In this document: piece by piece, positions 1-6,217 of the stretch
Layout: each line of letters opens with the position of its first letter
How positions within the stretch are numbered: position 1 is the first letter of the stretch
NCBI GenBank assembly: GCA_019237175.1
Contig: JAFAHP010000321.1
Coordinates: forward strand, 1 to 6,793
Length of the DNA: 6,793 nt
Source: Alphaproteobacteria bacterium
Lineage (GTDB): Bacteria > Pseudomonadota > Alphaproteobacteria > ATCC43930 > CGMCC-115725
Reading direction: 5' to 3'
Program-made: the position numbers and the translations under genes
The notes under the pieces: generated by a model
Told to the model about the DNA's origin: nothing
The model's database searches: none
What the model saw: only the letters and a program-made list of their open reading frames with translations

Positions 1-330
1 CAACGCTCCAACTCTGCAAGGCTCAACCTGTCTGGTTCAGCCGCGCTCCGTCGTTCTTCTGCTTGCCGAAGCCGGCGCCGACCAAGTGGCGGACCCTGTC
101 GGTTAAAGAGCCGATCCCTTGGCAACGGATCCTTCCCAGGGTCCATCGCTGCTGCAACCTTTGCGAGATTTTTGCTGCTGATGCTGCAGGAGCAGCAAAG
201 CGTCCGCATCCGGTACAATGCTGGGTTGTGTCCCGCTCGCCACGCTGCGAGGGTGATTCTGTTTGCCAAAGTCCGAGCCTCGGAGAATTTCATCCATCAC
301 TAAAACAACGCCAGCATCGGCGGCTGATTC
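1..330 (+). pseudogene. Degraded N-terminal remnant of the GH63 glucosidase gene
   Basis: Bacterial GH63 'glucosidase' proteins of this type are usually near 870-900 residues, with a beta-rich domain before the toroid. No single frame here encodes that domain, but pieces resembling its end appear in different plus-strand frames. Frame 1 from about 1-45 contains RSNSARL, similar to the family's NETN..RL motif. Frame 2 near 107-145 reads RADPLATDPSQG, resembling the family's GR.DAVNP...G segment, with a TAA at 104-106 just before it. Frame 1 from about 145-300 reads AAATFARFLL, then QSVRIRY, then LFAKVRASENF, resembling the stretch before the toroid, and ends at TAA 301-303. Frame 3 then takes over with EFHPSL at about 291. 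This implies at least two frame changes and a stop codon. The family comparison is from memory, so this is an inference. Frame 3 itself is open to the left edge, but its translation in 1-290 (Cys- and Arg-rich) does not look like family sequence. Confidence 0.45.
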
Positions 331-362
331 CGGCCCGTGTCGGGGAGGACGATTCCAATGTA

Positions 363-1973
363 ATGCGGCAGGCATTGGCGGGGATGCTGTGGAGCAAGCA
401 GTATTTCTTTCTCGATGTCGACAAATGGCTCGAGGAGCAAGGTGCCGATCCGATGCGGCCGACACCCCGTCAGGTGCGCAACCGCGAGTGGTTCCACATG
501 ACCAGCGATCATGTGATCTCGATGCCGGACAAATGGGAATATCCCTGGTTCGCCGCCTGGGACCTCGCCTTTCACACTCTCGCCCTGTCGACCATCGACA
601 CGGAATTCGCCAAGGAACAGCTCGATCTGCTGCTGCGTCAAGCCTACCTTCATCCGACCGGGCAGATCCCGGCCTATGAGTGGAACTTCAGCGATGTCAA
701 CCCGCCGGTACAGGCCTGGGCGGCGATCTTTCTCTATCGGATGGAGCAAGCGCTGCACCACGAAACCGACATCGATTTCCTGAAGCTGGTCTTCGGCAAG
801 CTCAGCTCGAATTTCGGCTGGTGGTTGAACCGCAAGGACCGTTTTGGCCGGAGCCTTTTTGAAGGGGGATTTCTCGGGCTCGACAACATTGGGGTCTTCG
901 ATCGCAGCGCACCACTGCCCACCGGCGGCTATCTGGAACAGGCCGACGGCACCGGGTGGGTCGCGCTGTTCTGCCAGAACATGCTCGAAATCGCCTGCGA
1001 GCTTGCGGCCCACGACTCGACTTATGAGGAGCTGGCCTCGAACTACGTCATGGAGTTTCTGCTGATCGCCCACGCAATGAACGGAATCGGTCCGGGCGGG
1101 ATGTGGGACGAGGAGGACGGCTTTTATTACGACGTGCTTCGCTTGCCTGACGGAAACGCGATGCGGCTCAAGGTGCGGTCGATGGTCGGGTTACTGCCGA
1201 TTTGCGCGACAACAGCCATTGACAAATGGCAGCGCGATAGGCTGCCGCGGCTGACCGCAACGCTCGGCGAGCGCGTCAGACGCATGCCGGAGCTTCTCGA
1301 ATCGATCCATCCCACCGGGCCGGGCCATCTCGGCGTTGCAGAGCGCGGCATCCTTGCTCTCGTCAACCCGGAGCGGCTGCGCCGGATCCTGACCCGGATG
1401 CTCGACGAGAACGAATTCCTGAGCCCCTACGGGATCCGGTCGTTGTCCCGCTACCACGCCGAGTATCCTTATGTTTTTAACGCGGGCGGTCAGGAATTTC
1501 GAGTCAGCTATCTGCCGGCGGAATCCGATAGTGGCATGTTCGGCGGCAACTCGAACTGGCGCGGGCCGATCTGGATGCCGGTCAATGCGCTGATCATCCG
1601 CGCCCTGCTGCATTATTTTTCTTACTATGGCGACAACTTCAAGATCGAGTGTCCGACAGGCTCGGGCGAGCTGATGAATTTGTTCGAGGTCGCGCGCGAG
1701 ATCGCCAATCGCCTGACCCGGATCTTCCTGCGCGACGTATCCGGCCGGCGGCCTGTGTTCGGCGGCTCCGAGAAATTCCAAAATGATCCCAAGTGGCGCG
1801 ACAATCTGTTGTTCTACGAATATTTCCATGGCGACAACGGTGCCGGCCTCGGCGCCAGCCACCAGACGGGTTGGACCGGCGTTGTCGCCCTGCTGATCGA
1901 GATCATCGGCAAGCTCGACCCGCAAGCCTTGTTGGCTGCGGGGCGAGCTTCAGCCTTCGGCCCACCGAGATAG
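363..1973 (+). CDS. GH63-type glycoside hydrolase, C-terminal catalytic toroid (5'-truncated gene)
   Basis: Predicted cytoplasmic glycoside hydrolase of the GH63/MGH1-like group, whose members cleave alpha-glucosidic or alpha-mannosidic bonds by inversion. Numbering from the ATG at 363 gives 536 residues. Clear family blocks are RQALAGMLWSKQYF (2-15), ISMPDKWEYPW (52-62), AAWDLAF (64-70), GQIPAYEWNFSDVNPP (100-115), GGFLGLDNIGVFDRS (168-182), MWDEEDGFYYD (247-257), ESIHPTGPGH (313-322) and GASHQTGWTG (497-506). D67 in the WDLAF motif is the likely general acid and E486 in FYEYFHGDNG the likely base. These assignments are by analogy with GH63 enzymes such as YgjK. The frame is open leftwards past 63 (TTG) to the window edge, and homology begins around 291-330, so the start is uncertain. 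ATG 363 has GGGGAGG at 342-348, a rather distant ribosome site. Loss of the N-terminal domain makes activity doubtful. Substrate is unknown. Confidence 0.8.
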   Translation: MRQALAGMLWSKQYFFLDVDKWLEEQGADPMRPTPRQVRNREWFHMTSDHVISMPDKWEYPWFAAWDLAFHTLALSTIDTEFAKEQLDLLLRQAYLHPTGQIPAYEWNFSDVNPPVQAWAAIFLYRMEQALHHETDIDFLKLVFGKLSSNFGWWLNRKDRFGRSLFEGGFLGLDNIGVFDRSAPLPTGGYLEQADGTGWVALFCQNMLEIACELAAHDSTYEELASNYVMEFLLIAHAMNGIGPGGMWDEEDGFYYDVLRLPDGNAMRLKVRSMVGLLPICATTAIDKWQRDRLPRLTATLGERVRRMPELLESIHPTGPGHLGVAERGILALVNPERLRRILTRMLDENEFLSPYGIRSLSRYHAEYPYVFNAGGQEFRVSYLPAESDSGMFGGNSNWRGPIWMPVNALIIRALLHYFSYYGDNFKIECPTGSGELMNLFEVAREIANRLTRIFLRDVSGRRPVFGGSEKFQNDPKWRDNLLFYEYFHGDNGAGLGASHQTGWTGVVALLIEIIGKLDPQALLAAGRASAFGPPR

Positions 1974-1996
1974 AAGCGGCGTAGGCGAGGACAACA

Positions 1997-3478
1997 ATGG
2001 CACCGGAACCGCGCTATCCGTCGCTCTATCAGATCAACACCCGTGTCTGGCTCGAGCGTTTGTCCCGCGAAGCCAGCCAACGGATCACTCTGGCGGACAT
2101 CGACGACGCGACGATCGACGGCTTAGCCGAACGAGGCTTCGACTGGATCTGGCTGCTGAGCGTGTGGCGGACCGGGGCCGCGGGTCGCGCCGTGTCGCGC
2201 GGCAACCCGCAATGGGGCGCCGAATTCAAGACCGTGCTGCCCGATCTGACCGAGGATGACATCTGCGGCTCGGGCTTCGCGATCACCGCCTACACCGTCA
2301 GCGAAGTGCTGGGCGGAGAGCGGGCGTTGGCGCAATTCCGCCAAAAGCTGGCTAGGCATGGCGTCAAGCTGATGCTTGACTTCGTGCCGAACCATACGGC
2401 GCCCGACCATCTGTGGGTGAAGACCCACCCCGACTACTACGTCGAAGGCAGCGAAAAGGCGTCAGCCGATGCGCCGCAAAATTATCTGCGGGTCGAGACC
2501 GACCGCGGGCCTAGAATATTAGCCTATGGCCGTGATCCCAATTTTCCCGGTTGGCCCGACACCTTGCAGCTCAATTACACCAATCCCGAATTGCAGTCGG
2601 CGCGGAGCGACGAGCTGGTCGCGATCGCCGGCAAATGCGACGGCGTGCGCTGCGACATGGCGATGCTGCTGCTGCCCGAGATTTTCCAGCGCACCTGGGG
2701 ATTGACGCCAGAGCCATTCTGGCCAAACGCCACGGCGGCGGTGCACAAGAAATGTCCCGATTTCACCTTTATGGCCGAGGTTTATTGGGACCTCGAATGG
2801 ACCTTGCAGCAGCAGGGTTTCCAATATTGCTACGACAAGCGGCTCTACGACCGCTTGAGAGAGGGCCACGCCGGGCCGATCCGCGGCCACCTGCTCGCCG
2901 ACCTCGATTACCAGGACAAGCTCGCCCGCTTTCTCGAAAACCACGACGAGCCGCGCGCCGCTTCAGAATTTCCTTGGCCACAGCACCAAGCGGCAGCCGT
3001 AATCACGTTCCTGTCGCCCGGTCTGCGCTTCTTCTACCAGGGCCAGTTCGAGGGGGCGCAGGTCCGAGTGCCAACACATCTCTGTCGCGGTCCGGTCGAG
3101 CCGACAAACGCGGAGATCGCCGCCTTTTATGAAAAATTATTGGCCGTACTGAAGCGAACGGCTTTTCGCGATGGCGCCTGGTCGCCGATAGAACCGCAGC
3201 GGGCCTGGCCTGACAATTGGACCTCGGACGGCTTTGTCGCCTATGCCTGGGCCGGCGCGGACGGCAGTCGCTATGTTGTCGTCGTCAATTACGCTGCGAA
3301 TCAAGGGCAATGCCGCCTGCGGCTGTCATTCCCGGAATTTCGCGGCAAGCGGATACGCCTGGCCGATATGATGGGGACCGAGGTTTACGATCGCGACGGC
3401 ATCGACCTTGTTGATAATGGCCTCTTCATCGATCACCCTTCCTGGCACTACAACGTGTTCAGCATTGAGGTAATGTAA
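1997..3478 (+). CDS. GH13 alpha-amylase family glycoside hydrolase
   Basis: Complete 493-residue retaining GH13 enzyme expected to act on alpha-glucosidic bonds. The four conserved regions are present in order: DFVPNH (128-133), GVRCD with the nucleophile D220 (216-220), MAEVYWD with the acid E261 (259-265), and ENHDEP with the transition-state Asp D317 (314-319). The TIM barrel spans about residues 8-385 and a beta-sandwich domain with VAYAW and RYVVVVNY covers about 400-493. Region II lacks the His/Lys usually following the nucleophile (here DMAMLL), so substrate contacts differ from classical amylases. There is no signal peptide, so it is probably cytoplasmic. The ATG start is supported by GGCGAGG at 1984-1990, six bases upstream. 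The gene lies 23 bp behind the GH63 stop, so the two were probably co-transcribed and may act on the same glucan or glucoside. Exact substrate cannot be read from the sequence. Length and catalytic residues indicate a functional enzyme even though its partner looks broken. Confidence 0.93.
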   Translation: MAPEPRYPSLYQINTRVWLERLSREASQRITLADIDDATIDGLAERGFDWIWLLSVWRTGAAGRAVSRGNPQWGAEFKTVLPDLTEDDICGSGFAITAYTVSEVLGGERALAQFRQKLARHGVKLMLDFVPNHTAPDHLWVKTHPDYYVEGSEKASADAPQNYLRVETDRGPRILAYGRDPNFPGWPDTLQLNYTNPELQSARSDELVAIAGKCDGVRCDMAMLLLPEIFQRTWGLTPEPFWPNATAAVHKKCPDFTFMAEVYWDLEWTLQQQGFQYCYDKRLYDRLREGHAGPIRGHLLADLDYQDKLARFLENHDEPRAASEFPWPQHQAAAVITFLSPGLRFFYQGQFEGAQVRVPTHLCRGPVEPTNAEIAAFYEKLLAVLKRTAFRDGAWSPIEPQRAWPDNWTSDGFVAYAWAGADGSRYVVVVNYAANQGQCRLRLSFPEFRGKRIRLADMMGTEVYDRDGIDLVDNGLFIDHPSWHYNVFSIEVM

Positions 3479-3483
3479 ACTGG

Positions 3484-3500
3484 TCGGCGCGGCGTGCCGA
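3484..3500 (+). other. Small hairpin between the GH13 and membrane-protein genes
   Basis: TCGGC (3484-3488) pairs with GCCGA (3496-3500) across a seven-base loop, six bases after the GH13 stop. An outer CTGG (3480-3483) and CCAG (3509-3512) could close a larger structure. There is no T-run, so this is not a convincing terminator. It may weaken read-through or be chance in GC-rich DNA. Confidence 0.25.
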
Positions 3501-3538
3501 TAGCTGCCCAGTGAATGCCGTTGCCCAGGAGAGAGCGC

Positions 3539-4267
3539 ATGAGGACCCAACCTGCCTTGCTCGACGATCACCATCCCGCAATCGACGTTTCCCTCAAGAA
3601 ACCTTCGGGAATTGCACGCCGCATCGGCGCGCGGATTCTGCACGAGGCGCGCGAGGCGGTGCCGCCAACGCTGTTCTTTTTTGTCGGCTTCAACTTCATC
3701 GTGTTTACGACAAACCTCCTCCTCGCCGATTATGCCATCGCGGTTAGCAATTTCATGCTTGCCACGGTTGCGGCACTCGTTGTGGGCAAGGCGGTGTTGG
3801 TCGCCAATGCGATGCCATATCTGAGACGCTACGATCGGGCTCCATTGATCCAGCCGATCCTGTACAAGACAGCCTTTTACTGGGTTATTGTGTTTTTCGC
3901 GCGCCTGCTCGAGCGTTTTGTGCACTTCTCATTAATCGAGCGCAATCCACCGGGCGATTTCTTTCCATATCTGCGAACAACCTTTTCATGGCATCGGTTT
4001 TCGGCCATTTCTCTGTGGATCTTCGTTTTGTTCCTGATTTATGTGATCGCGTCCGAAGTCAGTCACCTGTTCGGTCCCGGCGAGCTGCGGCGGCTGTTCT
4101 TCACCTCCCGCCCAACCGAGCTGCAGCTCAATCGGCGACAGCGAATCCGCGAGCTTCTGCGGCTAAGCCGGCTGATGGACACACATTCGATCGACGAGTT
4201 CCGCAACCAAACAAGCCCCGCGCACGGCGAGTTGATCGAGATCCTTCAACCGCTCGCGCGAAAATAG
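3539..4267 (+). CDS. Four-helix inner membrane protein of unknown function
   Basis: I do not recognise a named family. The 242-residue product has four hydrophobic segments at about 43-63 (TLFFFVGFNFIVFTT), 70-94 (FMLATVAALVVGKAVLVA), 111-132 (TAFYWVIVFFARLL) and 155-178 (ISLWIFVLFLIYVIA). A charged amphipathic N-terminus precedes them (IARRIGARILHEAREA, about 25-40). A cytoplasmic-looking, Arg-rich tail of about 60 residues follows (NRRQRIRELLRLSRL, about 198-212). With an even number of helices and basic residues at both ends, both termini are predicted inside. I chose ATG 3539 over the in-frame ATG 3515 because AGGAG (3527-3531) lies seven bases before it and would fall inside the longer reading. 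It starts 60 bp after the GH13 stop on the same strand, so it is probably in the same operon. A link to carbohydrate metabolism is suggested only by position. Confidence 0.85.
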   Translation: MRTQPALLDDHHPAIDVSLKKPSGIARRIGARILHEAREAVPPTLFFFVGFNFIVFTTNLLLADYAIAVSNFMLATVAALVVGKAVLVANAMPYLRRYDRAPLIQPILYKTAFYWVIVFFARLLERFVHFSLIERNPPGDFFPYLRTTFSWHRFSAISLWIFVLFLIYVIASEVSHLFGPGELRRLFFTSRPTELQLNRRQRIRELLRLSRLMDTHSIDEFRNQTSPAHGELIEILQPLARK

Positions 4268-4373
4268 CTTTCTCGGTCGTGCGCCGCTTGGCGGATGGAA
4301 GCGCGGCTGATCCCGGCTGCTTGCGCCAGACAAATTTCACGATGCAGGCGTGACCCCCATACTGGCCGCTAAT

Positions 4374-4446
4374 GGTGCCTTGCGGGTCGATCTGTGCGTC
4401 GACCCGCATCGCGCGCCTGTTCCGCAGTGTCACGGTGCCTTGCGGG
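4374..4446 (-). repeat. 13-bp direct repeat, 60 bp apart, encoding PQGT motifs
   Basis: GGTGCCTTGCGGG occurs at 4374-4386 and again at 4434-4446. The 60-bp offset equals 20 codons, and on the minus strand both copies encode PQGT (GPQGTV and DPQGTI) in the same frame. This suggests an internal duplication of a beta-hairpin-like unit in the secreted protein. Confidence 0.6.
4381..4408. repeat. Perfect 10-bp inverted repeat with 8-base loop
   Basis: TGCGGGTCGA (4381-4390) is exactly complementary to TCGACCCGCA (4399-4408), separated by TCTGTGCG. It lies inside the frameshifted secreted-protein gene, in the segment encoding MRVDAQIDPQ. It would form a stable RNA or DNA hairpin, but there is no T-run, so it is not a standard terminator. 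Confidence 0.6.
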
Positions 4447-4687
4447 CCGACCGTTCCTGTCCACCGGTCCCTTGCCGCCGAATGGACGGCGCCATTCGTG
4501 ATCGTCAGTGTGTCCGGCACGTGTTCTCTCGGGCAGCGCTCGCCACTGCTGTGGTACTTCGATACATCGGCGGACACGCCCGCATATTTCCCGTCGAACG
4601 CCGACGTCGGCAGGGGGGTTGTGCGGCAACGGGTATCGCCAATGCGAAGCCGGCGATCGTCAAGATGACCTTCGCCCGACCAGACAT

Positions 4688-4778
4688 GTTTCCTCCCTTT
4701 CTATCGTGATAATAGTACGCTGAACAGACCCACTCGGAAAGTAGCGAGGCACGCGGCGAAATGGAGAGGACACAAGCG
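4688..4778. promoter_or_regulatory. Divergent promoter region between two exported-protein genes
   Basis: This 91-bp gap separates the start codons of two divergently oriented genes and must hold both 5' regions. Its centre is unusually AT-rich for the window. On the plus strand GATAAT (4708-4713) is a good -10 match. On the minus strand TATTAT or TACTAT in the same patch is a -10 candidate, with TTTCCG 17 bases before TACTAT as a weak -35. A short palindrome TATCGTGATA (4703-4712) overlaps both and could be an operator. Specific boxes are guesses. Confidence 0.4.
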
Positions 4779-5219
4779 ATGAAACGCCTGACCATCGTCT
4801 GCATAGGTGTTCTGTTGACCTTGTCAACAGCGCCCGAGGCTTTCGGCTGGGGAGCGGTGACGGGACCGCGCGGGGGTGCAGCCTATCGCGGTCCCATGGG
4901 TGGGGCGGCCGTCCGCACCCCCTCGGGCGCTGCCGCTGCCCGCGGTCCTTATGGCGGCGCCGCTGCGCGCGGTCCCTATGGCGGAACCGCCTATCGCGCT
5001 CCCACCTACGGCGGGGGCACAGTGTACCGCGGCGGCACCTATTATGGCGGCACGACGGTCGTTACCCCAGGCGTTGGCTATGGCGTTGCCGCGGGTGCCG
5101 CAGCGGGTGTCGCGGTCGGTGCGGCGGCAGGTGCCGCAGCGGCCTCGACTCATCCGTCCTGCTATTACCCGCCGTATTACTGCTATCCCCCGCCCTACTA
5201 CCAAGCGCCCGCCTGGTAG
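4779..5219 (+). CDS. Exported Gly/Ala/Tyr-rich repeat protein with glycine zipper
   Basis: Not a family I can name. The product is 146 residues from ATG 4779, chosen over the in-frame ATG 4761 because GGAGAGG (4763-4769) lies nine bases before it and the signal peptide then begins MKRLTIVCIGVLL. Cleavage is likely after EAFG. The mature protein has three parts. First are five consecutive 9-residue units of the form GP(Y/M/R)GGAA(Y/A)R. Next is an Ala/Gly segment with Gly at every fourth position (VGYGVAAGAAAGVAVG and onward), a glycine-zipper pattern typical of membrane-inserting or oligomerising helices. Last is a Tyr/Pro-rich tail (CYYPPYYCYPPPYY) with two Cys and a terminal Trp. It probably sits in the periplasm or outer envelope as a structural or surface protein. 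It is divergent from the frameshifted secreted gene and convergent with the DUF2950 gene, 41 bp away. The low-complexity composition makes homology searches unreliable. Confidence 0.85.
   Translation: MKRLTIVCIGVLLTLSTAPEAFGWGAVTGPRGGAAYRGPMGGAAVRTPSGAAAARGPYGGAAARGPYGGTAYRAPTYGGGTVYRGGTYYGGTTVVTPGVGYGVAAGAAAGVAVGAAAGAAAASTHPSCYYPPYYCYPPPYYQAPAW
4863..4997 (+). repeat. Five tandem 27-bp coding repeats
   Basis: Five in-register 27-bp units encode GPRGGAAYR, GPMGGAAVR, TPSGAAAAR, GPYGGAAAR and GPYGGTAYR. Units four and five are most alike (CGCGGTCC then TATGGCGG in each), suggesting the latest duplication. A looser, 11-residue sixth unit (APTYGGGTVYR) follows. Confidence 0.8.
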
Positions 5220-5241
5220 CAGTGGCGTCGCCGCCGCTCCT

Positions 5242-5258
5242 GGACCTCTTCGCGGTCC
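5242..5258. terminator. Possible bidirectional terminator hairpin between convergent genes
   Basis: GGACC (5242-5246) pairs with GGTCC (5254-5258) over a seven-base loop in the 41-bp gap between two convergent stop codons. The location is right for a shared terminator, but the stem is short and no T-run flanks it. Confidence 0.3.
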
Positions 5259-5260
5259 GC

Positions 5261-6217
5261 TCAGTTGACGATTTCAACGCGCGCCCAGGACAGATCAGAA
5301 TCGAACAGTTTCGTGGCTGCCGCGATCGCCGCCGTGTTCGGGCCCAGATCCTTCTGAAAAACGATACCGTCCTCATTAACGATGAAAGTCATGATCCCGG
5401 ATGCCCCATATGACGCAGGCCAGGCAATCAGCGCGAAGCCATTGGTCATCCGACCACTGCTGATGTAATTGCGTGCTCCCTCGGCCGTGCTCGAGCCCTG
5501 GCCTGTCAGGATACGAAATAAATAGCCGTGATAAGGTACTGGCTTCCCTGAAACTCGCTCACCGGGGTAGCCTTCTTCTTGCGCCTGAGCCATTAGCGGG
5601 GCCAAGGGGCTTTCTGGTTCACCCTCGACAGCTGGCCAGTACAAGCCGTCGTGCTTGCCGGGCGAACTCGCGAGGCGCTGCGCATATTCTGCGTGGCCGG
5701 TCTGCCCGGTCAGAGCAAAGAAATCCTTCTGCGCGTCGACGTAAGCGAGCGAGGTACGAATCGCGGCGATCTCATTCCGTCCGATCCGCCGGTTGACCAG
5801 TTCTTGGGCCCCCGCTTGCGAATCGAAATGCCAGCGTCCGTCCGCCTGCACCAGCGGGATCGGAAACGGCCAATCGTCTTTCCCGACCTGGAGGATCAAG
5901 CGGCCCGGCTCTGCGGAGACGAGCTTGTGCTGCTCGTCATAGGCGGTGAGAAATTTCTGCCGCTCCGCCGCGTCGGAATACTTGTCGCCGGAGCTCAGCA
6001 GCTTCTCGCTGCCCGCGCCGAGCACGGTCTGCAAAGCACCCGGCTTAACGACCCGCAGCGCGTCGACGAGCGCCACCACCGCCTCTTCATCGGTTCCAAA
6101 GGTTTGACCGGTCGCCGTTGCAGAGATCTGCGACGGCGCCGCCGCTCCGGCGACACCAGCCGCTGTCGCTATCAAGCAAAAAACGAGCGGGAAGGCAATC
6201 GGGTATCGTGCTTTCAT
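5261..6217 (-). CDS. DUF2950 family exported protein
   Basis: A 318-residue protein of the DUF2950 family, function unknown. An N-terminal signal peptide (MKARYPIAFPLVFCLIATAA, cleavage near AGAAA at about 24-27) directs export, probably to the periplasm. Family hallmarks in order are TFGTDEEAVVALVDAL (39-54), VGKDDWPFPIPLV (111-123), WHFDSQAG (129-136), RRIGRNEIAAI (143-153), YVDAQKDFF (159-167), SSPGKHDGLYWP (184-195), YHGYLFRILTGQG (229-241), NGFALIAWPASYGASGIMTF (259-278) and VFQKDLGPNT (286-295). Length is normal and the gene looks intact. The start is well fixed: ATG at 6217 with GAGGGG (6226-6231) eight bases upstream. The ATG overlaps the upstream gene's TGA as ATGA, implying translational coupling. 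DUF2950 and DUF3300 genes often sit side by side, as here, which suggests a joint envelope role that the sequence does not reveal. Confidence 0.95.
   Translation of the reverse strand: MKARYPIAFPLVFCLIATAAGVAGAAAPSQISATATGQTFGTDEEAVVALVDALRVVKPGALQTVLGAGSEKLLSSGDKYSDAAERQKFLTAYDEQHKLVSAEPGRLILQVGKDDWPFPIPLVQADGRWHFDSQAGAQELVNRRIGRNEIAAIRTSLAYVDAQKDFFALTGQTGHAEYAQRLASSPGKHDGLYWPAVEGEPESPLAPLMAQAQEEGYPGERVSGKPVPYHGYLFRILTGQGSSTAEGARNYISSGRMTNGFALIAWPASYGASGIMTFIVNEDGIVFQKDLGPNTAAIAAATKLFDSDLSWARVEIVN

Larger units (their letters stand above)
4128..4687 (-). pseudogene. Frameshifted small secreted protein gene
   Basis: The gene starts at 4687 (ATG) with a strong GGGAGGA ribosome site (4691-4697) and encodes a signal peptide, MSGRAKVILTIAGFALA then IPVAAQPP. 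The frame then breaks: in the starting frame it becomes Arg-rich nonsense ending in a stop at 4505. The following frame continues sensibly from about 4610 (LPTSAFDGKYAGVSAD) through LTITNGAV, WTGTVGPQGTV, MRVDAQIDPQGTISG and CIVKFVWRKQ, ending near 4317. The break coincides with six C residues (plus-strand GGGGGG, 4613-4618). Seven C would restore one frame, so a single-base loss or a sequencing error explains it. The repaired domain, with FDGKYAG and PQGT motifs and Cys residues, resembles short exported hypothetical proteins that I recall from Bradyrhizobium-like genomes; function unknown. After FVWRKQ the frame runs on without a stop to 4128, with low-quality sequence overlapping the convergent membrane-protein gene, so the original stop may also be lost. 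Confidence 0.75.

Noticed and set aside
1..146. Minus-strand open frame from ATG at 146 to the left edge (MDPGKDPLPRDRL..., then RRLRQAEERRSAAEPDRLS)
   Set aside because: It looks somewhat protein-like, but it has no good ribosome site, its third-position GC is lower than in the real genes, and the plus strand of the same stretch carries GH63-like fragments. It could be a real partial gene, but is not supported enough to list.
63..362. N-terminal 100 residues of the longest GH63 reading (TTG start at 63)
   Set aside because: The frame is open to the window edge and lacks a ribosome site. Its Cys/Arg-rich translation does not resemble the family until about residue 77-90.
358..365. ATGTAATG start-stop just after a GGGGAGG ribosome site
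   Set aside because: A minimal ATG-TAA overlapping the in-frame ATG 363 is curious, but is most likely accidental in decayed sequence.
300..1073. Long minus-strand open frames antisense to the GH63 and GH13 genes
   Set aside because: They are expected shadows in GC-rich DNA. They lack ribosome sites and recognisable domains, while the plus strand has strong family motifs.
4350..4709. Plus-strand open frame opposite the frameshifted secreted gene
   Set aside because: No ribosome site or recognisable domain. The minus strand has a signal peptide, strong ribosome site and coherent domain.
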